From: Lachnospiraceae bacterium
GTDB taxonomy: Bacteria; Bacillota; Clostridia; Lachnospirales; Lachnospiraceae
Assembly (NCBI GenBank): GCA_910573755.1
Contig: CAJTBO010000001.1
Coordinates: forward strand, 186,001 to 250,000
DNA length: 64,000 bases
Direction of reading: 5' to 3'
Below, piece after piece: positions 34,009 to 42,778 of this stretch. The notes under the pieces are model-generated. The model was given only the letters and a program-made list of their open reading frames with translations, searched no databases and was not told the DNA's origin. The position numbers were made by a program, and so were the translations under genes. The number at the start of each line of letters is the position of its first letter. Position 1 is the first letter of the stretch.

Positions 34009-35382
34009 TTATTCCGCCACCGTATCAAACATGGTTTCCCGATATTCATCCACATTACTGATAAAATCATCCGATGATGTCGTTCCATCCGCCATCCCCT
34101 GTAAATATTTATATACATCCGGATCCCAGTACAGCACATCCTTGATGAGCATAACAACCGGCTCCTCCGTTCTTGAGAGAACATCCGTTGTCGCTGTCGT
34201 CGCAGCCACACTTTCAACGTCCTTAAAGGATGCTGTCACAAGATCTGTGCGCGCTGCGTAATATGTTTCCAGATTCTCATCCTCTGCCAGGAAGTTTAAA
34301 AGAGCTTTACATGCCTCAATATTCTTACTGTTTTTATTGATAAATTTGGAATATCCTCCTCCATTAGATACCGCTGTCTTATTATCAAGTACCGGCAGCG
34401 GGAACATACCGAATTCATCCGTGCATCCATTTGCCTTCAGTTCGGCCGCATAGGCAGAATATGTAAACATCATAACCGTTTCCCGATCCTGCAGGGAGAT
34501 ATAACTTCCGAACCAGTCTTCCGCCTGTCCGTCATTGGTATAATATTTTGGTGCACTTCCCTCTTTTGCGGCAAGCAGCTGTTCAATCTGTCCCAAACCA
34601 TCTCTGAAACACTTAAAATCAGCAAATTTATTGTCTTTACTTTCATTCAGGTATTCTATATAATCCGGATTCTCCTTCGCCATAAGAGGTGTCATGGCAT
34701 ATACCCATGACTGCGTGTGCCATGTTCCGTTAATTCCTTCATACAGGGGTGTAACTCCCAGCCCTTTTATCTGATCACAGAGTGCCATAAACTCATCCCA
34801 TGTTTCCGGCACTTCCAGATTATTCTCCTCGAAATAAGTCTTATTATACAAAACTCCTTCGTAATCCACTCCCCAGGTACTGAATCCGATCAGCTTTCCG
34901 TCATAAGTATTCGCATTCACTGCCCAGATTTCCAGATTATTCACCCACTCTTCACCGGAAAGGTCAACTGCCACATCCGGAATTCCGGCAGATATCATCT
35001 GTGAACCTGCTCCATACATGAACATATCCACCACATCGCTGCCGCCTGAAAGCGTGGTCCCAAGCAATGTCTCGTATTCGTTGTCAGGTGTTAAGGATAC
35101 TTTTACTTTGATTCCTGTCTCTTCCTCAAACTTATCAAACAATTCATTGTCCACATCTTTGATCCAATTCTGAGATGCCATCAGATTGATCTCTCCCGCA
35201 GCAGCGCTCTCCGTTGTTTCTTCCGTGTCCGCCTTTTTGGTTGCGTCAGCCTCCTCTGCCGCTCCGGTCATTTCTGCTGTATCAGCTTCCTCCGGCGCAC
35301 TGTTCCCGCATCCTGCCAGCATGGATGCCGCCATACATACCACCAGCGATGCTGCCATCACTTTATTTGTCAGTTTCTTCAT
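34009..35382 (-). CDS. Sugar ABC transporter substrate-binding lipoprotein
   Basis: The 457-residue protein has a lipoprotein signal (MKKLTNK..., lipobox LAGC, Cys25) and an Ala/Glu/Thr-rich linker (residues 30-62). The rest is an extracellular solute-binding fold of the family 1 type, with FEEETGIKVKVSLTPDNEYE near residue 85 and VSNGGGYSKFINKNSKN near residue 365. It would trap an oligosaccharide for the two permeases downstream. A divergent N-acetylhexosamine 1-kinase-like gene suggests a GlcNAc- or GalNAc-containing disaccharide; this is inference. Confidence 0.9.
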   Translation of the reverse strand: MKKLTNKVMAASLVVCMAASMLAGCGNSAPEEADTAEMTGAAEEADATKKADTEETTESAAAGEINLMASQNWIKDVDNELFDKFEEETGIKVKVSLTPDNEYETLLGTTLSGGSDVVDMFMYGAGSQMISAGIPDVAVDLSGEEWVNNLEIWAVNANTYDGKLIGFSTWGVDYEGVLYNKTYFEENNLEVPETWDEFMALCDQIKGLGVTPLYEGINGTWHTQSWVYAMTPLMAKENPDYIEYLNESKDNKFADFKCFRDGLGQIEQLLAAKEGSAPKYYTNDGQAEDWFGSYISLQDRETVMMFTYSAYAAELKANGCTDEFGMFPLPVLDNKTAVSNGGGYSKFINKNSKNIEACKALLNFLAEDENLETYYAARTDLVTASFKDVESVAATTATTDVLSRTEEPVVMLIKDVLYWDPDVYKYLQGMADGTTSSDDFISNVDEYRETMFDTVAE

Positions 35383-35483
35383 ATCGTCCTCCTTTTTGTT
35401 CTATGCGTTTTTGATGGATTTAATATAACATGATTTTTTATACACATGAATACAGAGAACTTACCTCTTGATGTGGACTTTTT

Positions 35484-36404
35484 TTACCTCTCCTTCTCCG
35501 CCATTGCTTTAATGGATGAGGCATATTCCGTCGGAGTCATTCCTGTAACGGCCCTGAACTGCCTGGAAAAATAGTGTTGGGAAGAATACCCCAGTTCCTC
35601 CGCAATCTGAGAAAAATTCAGTTTTTCGTTGCGTATATATTCCTTCGCCGTTTCAATTCTTAAACAGACAAAGTAATCAATCACGCCCATCCCTGTCTTC
35701 TGGTGTATCACCTTTTGCAATTTTGCCTTTCCAATCATATTCTCTTTGCAAATCTGCTCCAGTTTAAGCTTCCTGCCAATATTTTCTTTCATATATAAAG
35801 TAATTCCGGCAAACAGGTCCTCCTCATAATTATTTTTGCTTGTCTTTTCATAAACCGGCATTTTCAAACAGGTATCTTCCGCCATCTCACAATTTCTTCT
35901 GTAGAGCAGGATTAAAAACTGTTTTAAATATAACGTCATAAGCTGAAGCGCTGCCGGTGCCGCTTTCCTGTCCATAACCAGCTCTTTCTGATAGGGATCA
36001 TCCAATCTCCCCTCCAGAGAGTGTCCTGCTTCCCGGATCAGGGCTGCAAGCACTTTTCCCTCTCCCCTGCTCAATGTAAACATTTTTTTTCGAAAAAAGT
36101 CCATCATTCCGGACTCACTGGAAAATGAGATGACAACCAGATTCGGTGCGATCTCCCCCGTCGCCTTTACCCAATGAAATTCCCCCGGTTCATGAAATAC
36201 CATTTCTCCGGTTTTCAGCCGATAGGTTTTCTCGCCCGCTCCGATAAGCACCTCGCCTTTATCTACACAGACAAATTCCCAGAATCCATGCTGTTCCCCC
36301 GGAAAATAAAAACTGCTCATGTATTGAAAATAGTGAATGGAATAGAACGCATCTACTTCCAATTCCTCCTTACACACTAATTTTTTGTATTCTCCGTTTT
36401 CCAT
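35484..36404 (-). CDS. AraC-family regulator with cupin sensor domain
   Basis: The 306-residue protein has an N-terminal cupin (residues 20-110; GEQHGFWEFVCVDKGEVLIG and HEPGEFHWV) and two helix-turn-helix motifs at the C-terminus (210-300; GYSSQHYFSRQFRAVTGMTP). It stands between the divergent kinase gene and the ABC operon, in the operon's direction, 101 bases before the lipoprotein gene. It is the best candidate for local activation of the transporter by the imported sugar. Confidence 0.9.
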   Translation of the reverse strand: MENGEYKKLVCKEELEVDAFYSIHYFQYMSSFYFPGEQHGFWEFVCVDKGEVLIGAGEKTYRLKTGEMVFHEPGEFHWVKATGEIAPNLVVISFSSESGMMDFFRKKMFTLSRGEGKVLAALIREAGHSLEGRLDDPYQKELVMDRKAAPAALQLMTLYLKQFLILLYRRNCEMAEDTCLKMPVYEKTSKNNYEEDLFAGITLYMKENIGRKLKLEQICKENMIGKAKLQKVIHQKTGMGVIDYFVCLRIETAKEYIRNEKLNFSQIAEELGYSSQHYFSRQFRAVTGMTPTEYASSIKAMAEKER

Positions 36405-36618
36405 ATTCCGATACTCCTTTTTATTTTTTCAGCTTCATCATTATAGTCTTTTGTCAGAAATTACAAATAAAATCAATGATCGTGCAAAGCTTTCCCGGCC
36501 AGTTCTATACTATACTATTTCTGAAAAATGCACCACATTTTCCTTAATAAAGTTTTGCAGACGGGTCTGGAAAAGAATCCCCCGGAATGCGAATATTAAT
36601 TTGCGGGAGGGCTAAATC

Positions 36619-37731
36619 ATGAAACCAATAACCGACATACAACTGCAGGAAGTCATTCGAAATTTTAGCTATCAGGGAACATTAACAGCAGCGGTTCCCT
36701 ATGGAAGCGGGCATATCAACGATACCTTTTTGCTGACATTTTCGATTGCAGATATGGGAAATCTATCTGTGATACTGCAGCGCATCAACAGCGAGATTTT
36801 CTGTAATCCGGAAGAGCTGATGGAAAATATTGATTCTGTCATCTCGTTTTTAAGAGAAAAAATCAAAAAAAGCGGCGGGAATCCGCTCCGGGAAACACTG
36901 ACCATTATTCCCTCCAGAGAAGGACACAGCTACTATCAGGACAGCTATGGTTCCTATTGGAGATCTTATATTTTCATCACGGATGCGTCCAGCTACGACC
37001 ATATAACATGTCTAGAAGATTTTTATGAAAGTGCTGTTGCTTTCGGTCACTTTCAACATATGCTCTCAGATTATCCCGCGGAGACGCTGCACGAAACCAT
37101 TCGGGGATTTCATGATACGCACTCCCGTCTGGAAGCCCTTAAAAAGGCAATTGATGCAGATACCTTCCGGCGAGTACAATATGTCCAAAAGGAAATTCAG
37201 TTTGTTCTGGATCACGCAGAATATGCCAACATCCTCGGCAATTTACAAAAATCCGGTAAACTTCCGCTGCGAGTTACACATAACGATACAAAGCTGAACA
37301 ATATTATGATCGATCACAAAACCCGAAAGGGAATCTGCGTCATCGATCTGGATACGGTAATGCCGGGACTTTCCGTCAATGATTTCGGCGATTCCATCCG
37401 CTTCGGTGCAAGTACCGCCGCCGAGGATGAGACGGATTTAAGCAGGGTTAACTGCAGCATGGAGTCTTTTGAAGCATATGTCAAAGGCTTTCTGGAGGGA
37501 TGTGAGGGCAGCCTGACCGAAACGGAAACAGAGCATCTTCCAACCGGAGCCAAAGTGATGACTTATGAATGCGGCATACGATTCCTCACAGACTATCTCG
37601 AAGGGGACCACTATTTCAAAATTCATCGCCCTGACCATAATCTGGACCGTTGCCGCACCCAGTTTAAACTGGTGAAGGATATGGAAGATAAGTCTGACAT
37701 TATGCACGAGATCGTTCAAAAATACAGGTAA
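36619..37731 (+). CDS. Aminoglycoside-phosphotransferase-fold sugar kinase, NahK-like
   Basis: The 370-residue protein resembles N-acetylhexosamine 1-kinases. The N-terminus has YGSGHINDTFLLTF near residue 28, then VILQRINSEIFCNPEELMEN near 52. The catalytic loop is VTHNDTKLNNIM near 225 and the metal-binding motif is VIDLDTVMPG near 245. NahK phosphorylates GlcNAc or GalNAc released by lacto-N-biose phosphorylases or glycosidases, feeding the amino-sugar part of mucin or milk glycans into metabolism. It is divergent from an AraC regulator and sugar ABC operon, a fitting context. No phosphorylase gene is in the window. Confidence 0.78.
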   Translation: MKPITDIQLQEVIRNFSYQGTLTAAVPYGSGHINDTFLLTFSIADMGNLSVILQRINSEIFCNPEELMENIDSVISFLREKIKKSGGNPLRETLTIIPSREGHSYYQDSYGSYWRSYIFITDASSYDHITCLEDFYESAVAFGHFQHMLSDYPAETLHETIRGFHDTHSRLEALKKAIDADTFRRVQYVQKEIQFVLDHAEYANILGNLQKSGKLPLRVTHNDTKLNNIMIDHKTRKGICVIDLDTVMPGLSVNDFGDSIRFGASTAAEDETDLSRVNCSMESFEAYVKGFLEGCEGSLTETETEHLPTGAKVMTYECGIRFLTDYLEGDHYFKIHRPDHNLDRCRTQFKLVKDMEDKSDIMHEIVQKYR

Positions 37732-37877
37732 AACACACAAAACTGACCGTTCTTCTTATGGTAAAACCTAAAATCCCTTCTGTCAGGCTCAATAAACCGC
37801 TAGACAAAAAGCTGACCGTATTTTATACTAAAGAGGAGCGCCCTGCAAAATACGCAGAGGCGGGAAAGGGGTGTCAG

Positions 37878-38078
37878 ATGGATATTGCAGGTTTATCAAC
37901 CGCCTTGTCTATGTCCGACCTTCAGACCAGCTGGGGGATGAAGATGCTGGATAAGACAATGGATACCGCAAAAGTACAGGGTACGCAGTTATCCGAGATG
38001 CTTGCATCCGTTCCGGCTGCACAGATGGAACTTTCCGTCAATCCCTATGTGGGCAGTCAGTTTGATGTCCGCGTATAA
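37878..38078 (+). CDS. YjfB family protein
   Basis: The 66-residue small protein begins MDIAGLSTALSMSDLQTSWG at the ATG at 37878, which has an AAAGGGG site. Two longer start options lack one. YjfB-family proteins are often annotated as putative motility proteins and can fall under flagellar sigma-factor control. No clear flagellar promoter and no flagellar genes are seen here. The function is unknown. A strong terminator follows. Confidence 0.75.
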   Translation: MDIAGLSTALSMSDLQTSWGMKMLDKTMDTAKVQGTQLSEMLASVPAAQMELSVNPYVGSQFDVRV

Positions 38079-38108
38079 CAGCGGTAAGTAAGATAACGCA
38101 CACACCGG

Positions 38109-38144
38109 AAAAACAAGTGGCTGTAATACAGGCACTTGTTTTTT
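38109..38144 (+). terminator. Terminator after the YjfB gene
   Basis: AAAAACAAGTG (38109-38119) pairs with CACTTGTTTTT (38133-38143), ending in T6. Confidence 0.88.
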
Positions 38145-38171
38145 CAAACGCATCTTAGACGGAGGATAAAC

Positions 38172-39236
38172 ATGTTTTCCAGACAACATTCAACCATAAC
38201 CAAAGGTATTCTGATCATTCTCATGCTGGCGCATCATGTTTTTTCTCCGGATCTTGTAACCCTTTATGAAGTGAAGACCTTTTTGCATGATCCTGTACTT
38301 GTCACACAGATCATCACCTTTTTCAAAATCTGTGTTGCCGGATTTTCTTTTATTTCAGCCTTCGGCATTACCCGCGCCCTGAAAAACCAAAATTTCCAAA
38401 ATCCGCAGGAGAGTATATCCGTTATCCTGAAAAGACTGATAAAGCTCGAATCCGCCGTTATCATCATCTACATTCTGGCTGCTTTCTATAAGCAGTTTGT
38501 CATGCATCAGCCGGTCGGCTTGCATTATGCGGAAGCCGATATGGACGCTGCCCATATTATTTTGAGCATGTGCATTGACGGGCTGGGGCTCGCTGCATAC
38601 ATGGGTATTCCCCCTGTCAATGTGACCTGGTGGTATCTCTCCTACGCTATCCTGCTGATCGCGGTGATGCCCCTGATTTATAAAGCATACGAAAAATGCA
38701 GATACCTCCTGCTGCCCGCCGCCTGCATGGTCTGCCTTGTCATCCCGGGCGCGAGGGTGGAATTCTGGTGCTATCTGCCGACCGTTTTTCTGGGATGTGC
38801 TTTCGCCTATGAAAACTGGTTTGAAAGATTAAAAGAGTGGAAACAGGATAACAACATTATAAAAGCAGGCAAATTCCTTGCCTGCCTGTTCCTTTTTTAT
38901 CTATCCTATCTGTTCAGCAAGTACACTGCTCTGGAATTCAGTTACCTGCTGGTCTTTGTTATCCCGTATATGGTATATGAGTTTATTGCTCCTGTGCCGG
39001 TATTGAACCGCTGTCTGGAATTTATCGGAAAATACGCCACGGATATTTTTCTGATACATACTTTTATTTATTACTATTTCTATCCTGAATTGATTTACTC
39101 TTTTCAGGACAGCTGGAAAATACTGCCGGTACTGCTTGGCATCTGCCTTGTTATCTCCGTCCTCATCGAATTATTTAAAAAGTTTACCGGATATGACAAG
39201 CTGACAGAAAAGCTGCTGCATATGGTCCGCCTGTGA
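38172..39236 (+). CDS. Acyltransferase-3 family membrane protein
   Basis: With the ATG at 38172 (GGAGG seven bases before) the protein has 354 residues and about ten membrane helices. The N-terminal block TITKGILIILMLAHHVF carries the histidine pair conserved in acyltransferase-3 enzymes. These modify surface glycans or other envelope molecules by O-acetylation. It is an isolated plus-strand gene, so the acceptor is unknown. WWYLSYAILLIAVMPLI near residue 160 is another family landmark. Confidence 0.82.
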   Translation: MFSRQHSTITKGILIILMLAHHVFSPDLVTLYEVKTFLHDPVLVTQIITFFKICVAGFSFISAFGITRALKNQNFQNPQESISVILKRLIKLESAVIIIYILAAFYKQFVMHQPVGLHYAEADMDAAHIILSMCIDGLGLAAYMGIPPVNVTWWYLSYAILLIAVMPLIYKAYEKCRYLLLPAACMVCLVIPGARVEFWCYLPTVFLGCAFAYENWFERLKEWKQDNNIIKAGKFLACLFLFYLSYLFSKYTALEFSYLLVFVIPYMVYEFIAPVPVLNRCLEFIGKYATDIFLIHTFIYYYFYPELIYSFQDSWKILPVLLGICLVISVLIELFKKFTGYDKLTEKLLHMVRL

Positions 39237-39300
39237 TCATACATAGATGATATATGATCCGGGGAAAAACCATTCAGGCACCCCCGTTACATTTCTGTTT

Positions 39301-40257
39301 TCACGCAAACACTGACAGGATCGCATTCAAGATCATAAACATAAGTGACAAAACCACACCAATGATCAGGCACACGCTCCAGAGTCTTTCCCTGCCGTTT
39401 TTTCTGGATGCCCAGATCGTCTGCAGAAAGTTCTGTTTTCCTTCGTTGCCTGCGATCCAGATCACTACACAGAATGCTATGGAGGTACATACCACCGCCA
39501 GAAGCAGATACACGGCGATCACCATCACCATCTCTCCCGAGGCCATACTGTAGTCCTCCAGCCCTTCCTCCATCAGTTCCGGAGATAATTTATCCATGAG
39601 ATACATCAGACATACACTTTGTCCGTTAAAGACAAAATGCATGATAAAGGGTGCCACGGTAGAGCCGGCGGCCTCCGCGAGCAACGCCATCATGATACCC
39701 AAAAGCAATGCATAGGCAGCCTGGTTAAAGTTCATATGCATCAGTGCAAACAAAAGCCCGGACAGCAGGATCGCCCCGAAGATATTACCGGATCTGCGAA
39801 ATCCCCGGAAAAAAGCTCCGCGGAAAACCAGTTCCTCGCAGAAGGGACCAAAAACTGCCATAACACAAAACATAATAAGAAAGGGGACATTCAAAATGTC
39901 CCCCTCCATTTCCGCTACCGTATTATCCACAAAGATCATGGATATTGCATTGGCAAGTGTTGTCAATGGCATCAGTAAAAACGTATAAAGGACTGTCATA
40001 AGGGCCGTAGATATTTTTATGCGCCGAAATCCCAGTATATCCCTGAAGATCTTCTCTCCTCTGTACTTCCTGCGCCCGATCCATATCACGAGCATCACAG
40101 GCACTACATTGACAAGCTGGCTCACTATCAAATTTTCTACAATCTCCATTTCATATCCTGCCGGAAAGGCTATCATATAGATTGTCAGACCGAATACCAG
40201 CAGATAGTAAAAAACCATCTGCAGCAGGAATGAAACTCCAATCCTCTTACTGTTCAT
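39301..40257 (-). CDS. CPBP-family intramembrane metalloprotease
   Basis: The 318-residue protein has about eight hydrophobic helices. The CPBP motifs are present: EELVFRGAFFRGFRR near residue 140, HMNFNQAAYALLLG near 178 and the final FIMHFVFN near 212. Such proteases cut prenylated or other membrane peptides, some giving self-immunity to bacteriocins. The gene starts five bases after the stop of a small HPr-like gene and is co-transcribed with it. No bacteriocin gene is visible nearby. Confidence 0.88.
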   Translation of the reverse strand: MNSKRIGVSFLLQMVFYYLLVFGLTIYMIAFPAGYEMEIVENLIVSQLVNVVPVMLVIWIGRRKYRGEKIFRDILGFRRIKISTALMTVLYTFLLMPLTTLANAISMIFVDNTVAEMEGDILNVPFLIMFCVMAVFGPFCEELVFRGAFFRGFRRSGNIFGAILLSGLLFALMHMNFNQAAYALLLGIMMALLAEAAGSTVAPFIMHFVFNGQSVCLMYLMDKLSPELMEEGLEDYSMASGEMVMVIAVYLLLAVVCTSIAFCVVIWIAGNEGKQNFLQTIWASRKNGRERLWSVCLIIGVVLSLMFMILNAILSVFA

Positions 40258-40262
40258 TTATG

Positions 40263-40499
40263 TTAGTCATTCTCCATCATAAAGTTTACCAGTTTACCGA
40301 TATCTTCCGGCTCATATGCAATGATCTCCAACTCGGGGATCTCGCCGTTAGAAAAGATGTTTGCCATAGATACATACTGGGAAAGTTTGGATTTCAGATT
40401 TAATCTGTCTCCCTCACCTGTCACCAGCTCTACCTTGCCTGCGCAGCCGTCAACTACCTTAAAAAACTTTTCGATGTCCTTAATGTTCTGTACTTTCAT
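40263..40499 (-). CDS. Small HPr-like protein without the active histidine
   Basis: The ATG at 40499 (AGGAG before it) gives 78 residues. The sequence around NLKSKLSQYVSMANIFS near residue 35 recalls the Ser46 region of HPr (NLKSIMGVMSL). The N-terminal GIHARP loop with the phosphorylatable histidine is absent. The fold call is an inference from this weak collinearity. It may act as a regulator like Crh, or have lost the PTS link. It has its own promoter with a catabolite-type palindrome and is followed by the CPBP protease gene. Confidence 0.55.
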   Translation of the reverse strand: MKVQNIKDIEKFFKVVDGCAGKVELVTGEGDRLNLKSKLSQYVSMANIFSNGEIPELEIIAYEPEDIGKLVNFMMEND

Positions 40500-40567
40500 T
40501 TTGTACTCCTTTCTTCCTGCGTGTCTTTGCAGGAACCAATCCTTGATCATTTTTATTTACATCTCTG

Positions 40568-40595
40568 ATTTTACTCACTTTTTTTAAAATTGCAA
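40568..40595 (-). promoter_or_regulatory. Promoter of the HPr-like/CPBP operon
   Basis: On the minus strand TTGCAA (40590-40595), 16 bases, TAAAAT (40568-40573). Confidence 0.6.
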
Positions 40596-40601
40596 GAGGC
40601 G

Positions 40602-40613
40602 GAAAACGTTTTC
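40602..40613. promoter_or_regulatory. Cre-like palindrome
   Basis: GAAAACGTTTTC is an exact 12-bp palindrome with central CG, matching the core of CcpA cre sites (TGAAAACGTTTTCA). It lies six bases upstream of the -35 box. Confidence 0.5.
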
Positions 40614-40723
40614 TCTCTTTTCACACGCTTTTTCTCAAAAACGATTTTTAGAACTGGTAAATTTGCACAATTTTGACACTTTATTTTTGTAAAAAACAAC
40701 GAAAACTCAGGCTGTCCCGCATT

Positions 40724-41557
40724 TTACTCTGTTTTACGGATCGATCTTTCGCCAATTTCGATACGGTGCGCCTTGTATAAACGCCCGACAGCACGCTTAA
40801 ACTCATTCTTGCTCATACCGGTCTCCCTGCGGATCACCTCCGGGTCTGCCTTATCCGAAAAAGGCAGCACACCGTCAAAACTCTCGATGATCTCCATCAG
40901 CTTTTTGGCATCCTCATCCATCTGCAGGTAGGCTTTCCGGCGCACCGACAGATCCAGCTTGCCGTCCGCTTTCACCTCGCTCACCCTGGCAGTGATCATA
41001 TCTCCCACCTGAAACTCCTTCTCCCCATACATCTGATTTTTCGGGATCAGTGCGGAATACTTATCATCCACAGCCACAAACACGCCGAAATTCCCGCTGA
41101 TCTCATAGATACGCCCTGTCACCGTATCGTCTTTCCGATACGGGCTGTCCGTCCGCAGGTAGTGATACACCTTCATGGTCGCGCAAAGCCTGCCGCTTTT
41201 ATCCGTATAAAGGGCAGCCAGGCAATCATCCCCCTGCTTTACCCTGTATGTCTGTTCCTTGAAAGGCAAAAACAGATCCTTTTCCAGCCCCCAGTTTAAA
41301 AAAGCGCCGATCTTTGTCACATCCGATACCGTCAAAAGCGCCACTTCCCCCAGCATAAGCTTCGGCGTATTCACTGTCGCGATCAGCCTGTCCGAGGAAT
41401 CCCTGTAGATAAACACCTCCAGTTCATCGCCTGTCCTGGTTCCCTCCGGCACCTGTTTTCCCGGCAGAAGCACCTTTTCCTTTTCATCCCCCAGATAAAT
41501 ACCGAACTCCACTTCTTTTACAACTGTCAGCTTCTGCTTTTTTCCTATTTCTATCAT
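40724..41557 (-). CDS. CvfB-like S1 RNA-binding protein
   Basis: The 277-residue protein starts MIEIGKKQKLTVVKEVEFGI at 41557, with GGGAG before it. Three S1-like OB domains (residues 1-65, 70-130, 140-210; ISGNFGVFVAVDDKYSALIP) are followed by a winged-helix C-terminus (ETGMSKNEFKRAVGRLYKAH near 250). This is the layout of CvfB/YitL, which binds RNA and affects virulence-factor expression in Staphylococcus. It follows the thioesterase gene by about 160 bases in the same direction. Confidence 0.9.
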   Translation of the reverse strand: MIEIGKKQKLTVVKEVEFGIYLGDEKEKVLLPGKQVPEGTRTGDELEVFIYRDSSDRLIATVNTPKLMLGEVALLTVSDVTKIGAFLNWGLEKDLFLPFKEQTYRVKQGDDCLAALYTDKSGRLCATMKVYHYLRTDSPYRKDDTVTGRIYEISGNFGVFVAVDDKYSALIPKNQMYGEKEFQVGDMITARVSEVKADGKLDLSVRRKAYLQMDEDAKKLMEIIESFDGVLPFSDKADPEVIRRETGMSKNEFKRAVGRLYKAHRIEIGERSIRKTE

Positions 41558-41714
41558 ATTATGTTCTCCCGTCCTCTCCTTATGCACCGGCTCTTTACAT
41601 ACCGGCTTCTGTTTCTGTTGTTTCTGCTGTTTTTGTCTTTCCCTCCGCCGCGGATCATCTCCCTCTGCAGCTTCCCTCCGGGAAACAGTACAGGGATCTC
41701 CAGCGGCAGCCGGT

Positions 41715-42425
41715 TTATCTCCCGCCGGTCAGCTCCACCACCGCATAGGGCTCTCCTTTTTCGTCATTCAGGCTCACAATACAGGCGCCTTCCTGTTTAT
41801 ATACCACAGGATAAAACATATCGCCGAGATAAGCCTGTTTTTTATACTCCGCCCGGAGCCGCCGGATCTCAAAATCCTCCTCCGGATATTCCAGCGCAAT
41901 ATATACATACTGGCCGTTGTTGACATGATGGTTTGTATCGAGGTGATGTCTCGTGATCTCAAACGGCGCTCTTGCATCCCCTTCTTTCGGTATGGAAATC
42001 TTCCGGGGCAGATACTCCATATCCAGTTTCGCCTCAACCCGATAGCCGTCCTTCATCTCCTGTAACGGTTTCACCGGTTTTCCCGTTTTCAGATCAAGAA
42101 GCGTCCAGATCGAGTTTGCCACCGCCAGTCGTTTTCCCTGACCATCCTCCATCCAGAAATTACGAAATCCTATAAACCCTTTAAAATCATAGGGCAGGGT
42201 TCCCACCTTTACCCATTCGCCTATCTCGGGATATCTCTCCACATCGATCTGCCACGAGGACAGCGCCCACACCAGATGACGTTCCAGCATATATTTCACG
42301 CCAAGTCCCAGATCTTCCGCATGGAAAGTAGAACAATCCTGAAAATAATCCAAAAGCCTTCCCAGTGTCAGTTTATTCTCACAGTCCGCTTCACTGTATC
42401 TGATCCTTGTTTCGTAAGTATACAT
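41715..42425 (-). CDS. Acyl-ACP thioesterase
   Basis: The 236-residue protein is a double hot-dog fold thioesterase. The N-terminal half has YETRIRYSEADCENKLTLGR, and HLVWALSSWQIDVERYPEIG near residue 50. The C-terminal half has the active-site segment HHLDTNHHVNNGQYVYIALE near 160, with the conserved Asn and His. These enzymes release fatty acids from acyl carrier protein and set chain length or a free-acid output. It is monocistronic or in a pair with the CvfB-like gene. Confidence 0.88.
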   Translation of the reverse strand: MYTYETRIRYSEADCENKLTLGRLLDYFQDCSTFHAEDLGLGVKYMLERHLVWALSSWQIDVERYPEIGEWVKVGTLPYDFKGFIGFRNFWMEDGQGKRLAVANSIWTLLDLKTGKPVKPLQEMKDGYRVEAKLDMEYLPRKISIPKEGDARAPFEITRHHLDTNHHVNNGQYVYIALEYPEEDFEIRRLRAEYKKQAYLGDMFYPVVYKQEGACIVSLNDEKGEPYAVVELTGGR

Positions 42426-42518
42426 GCTTTTTACTCCTTTCGCCTTCCGCTTTAAATGTACACTCTTTTATCTGGTTTTGGCAGATAGCCATAGATATTA
42501 TATCCTTCATTCGAGAAA

Positions 42519-42548
42519 AGACCTCAGCAACCATAATCGCTGAGGTCT
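42519..42548 (-). terminator. Terminator after tRNA-Gln
   Basis: AGACCTCAGC and GCTGAGGTCT pair around a 10-base loop, with TTTTC following on the minus strand. Confidence 0.85.
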
Positions 42549-42554
42549 CTCATA

Positions 42555-42626
42555 CAGGGCTACAAGGATTCGAACCTTGAAATGACGGAGTCAGAGTCCG
42601 TTGCCTTACCGTTTGGCGATAGCCCT
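42555..42626 (-). tRNA. tRNA-Gln (anticodon CUG)
   Basis: The minus strand folds as a full cloverleaf: acceptor AGGGCTA/TAGCCCT, D arm GCC...GGC, anticodon stem ACGGA/TCCGT with loop CTCTGAC (anticodon CTG, reads CAG), and T arm CAAGG-TTCGAAT-CCTTG. The discriminator base is G, as expected for glutamine. CCA is not encoded. It has its own promoter and terminator. Confidence 0.93.
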
Positions 42627-42642
42627 TTGACTTACTCTAGGT

Positions 42643-42671
42643 ATTATACAGGATTGTTCTCCAGAAAGCAA
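42643..42671 (-). promoter_or_regulatory. Promoter of tRNA-Gln
   Basis: On the minus strand TTGCTT (42666-42671), 17 bases, TATAAT (42643-42648), about 17 bases before the mature 5' end. Confidence 0.75.
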
Positions 42672-42715
42672 GTACTTTTTCAGAAAATTTTCAAAAAATT
42701 TTTCGGGAAATTTTT

Positions 42716-42750
42716 TTCTGTGAGAGGGCCCAAAAATCCCTCCCACAGAA
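42716..42750 (-). terminator. Hairpin after glnN, possible terminator
   Basis: A 13-bp stem with one mismatch (42716-42728 with 42738-42750) lies 29 bases after the glnN stop. It is followed by A7 rather than a T run on the minus strand, so simple intrinsic termination is doubtful. Confidence 0.45.
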
Positions 42751-42778
42751 CATTTCATGCTGCCTTCAAATGATCTTC

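Noticed and set aside
37793-37821. Sigma-D (flagellar) promoter before YjfB
   Set aside because: TAAA is followed by GACCGTAT after 17 bases; spacing and the GCCGATAA box are both off.
37758-37877. Longer YjfB start with 40 extra residues
   Set aside because: No ribosome site, and the family N-terminus is MDIAGLS at 37878.
41558-41714. Small reading frames between thioesterase and CvfB-like genes
   Set aside because: CAA/CAG-rich simple sequence with no start signal or recognisable protein.
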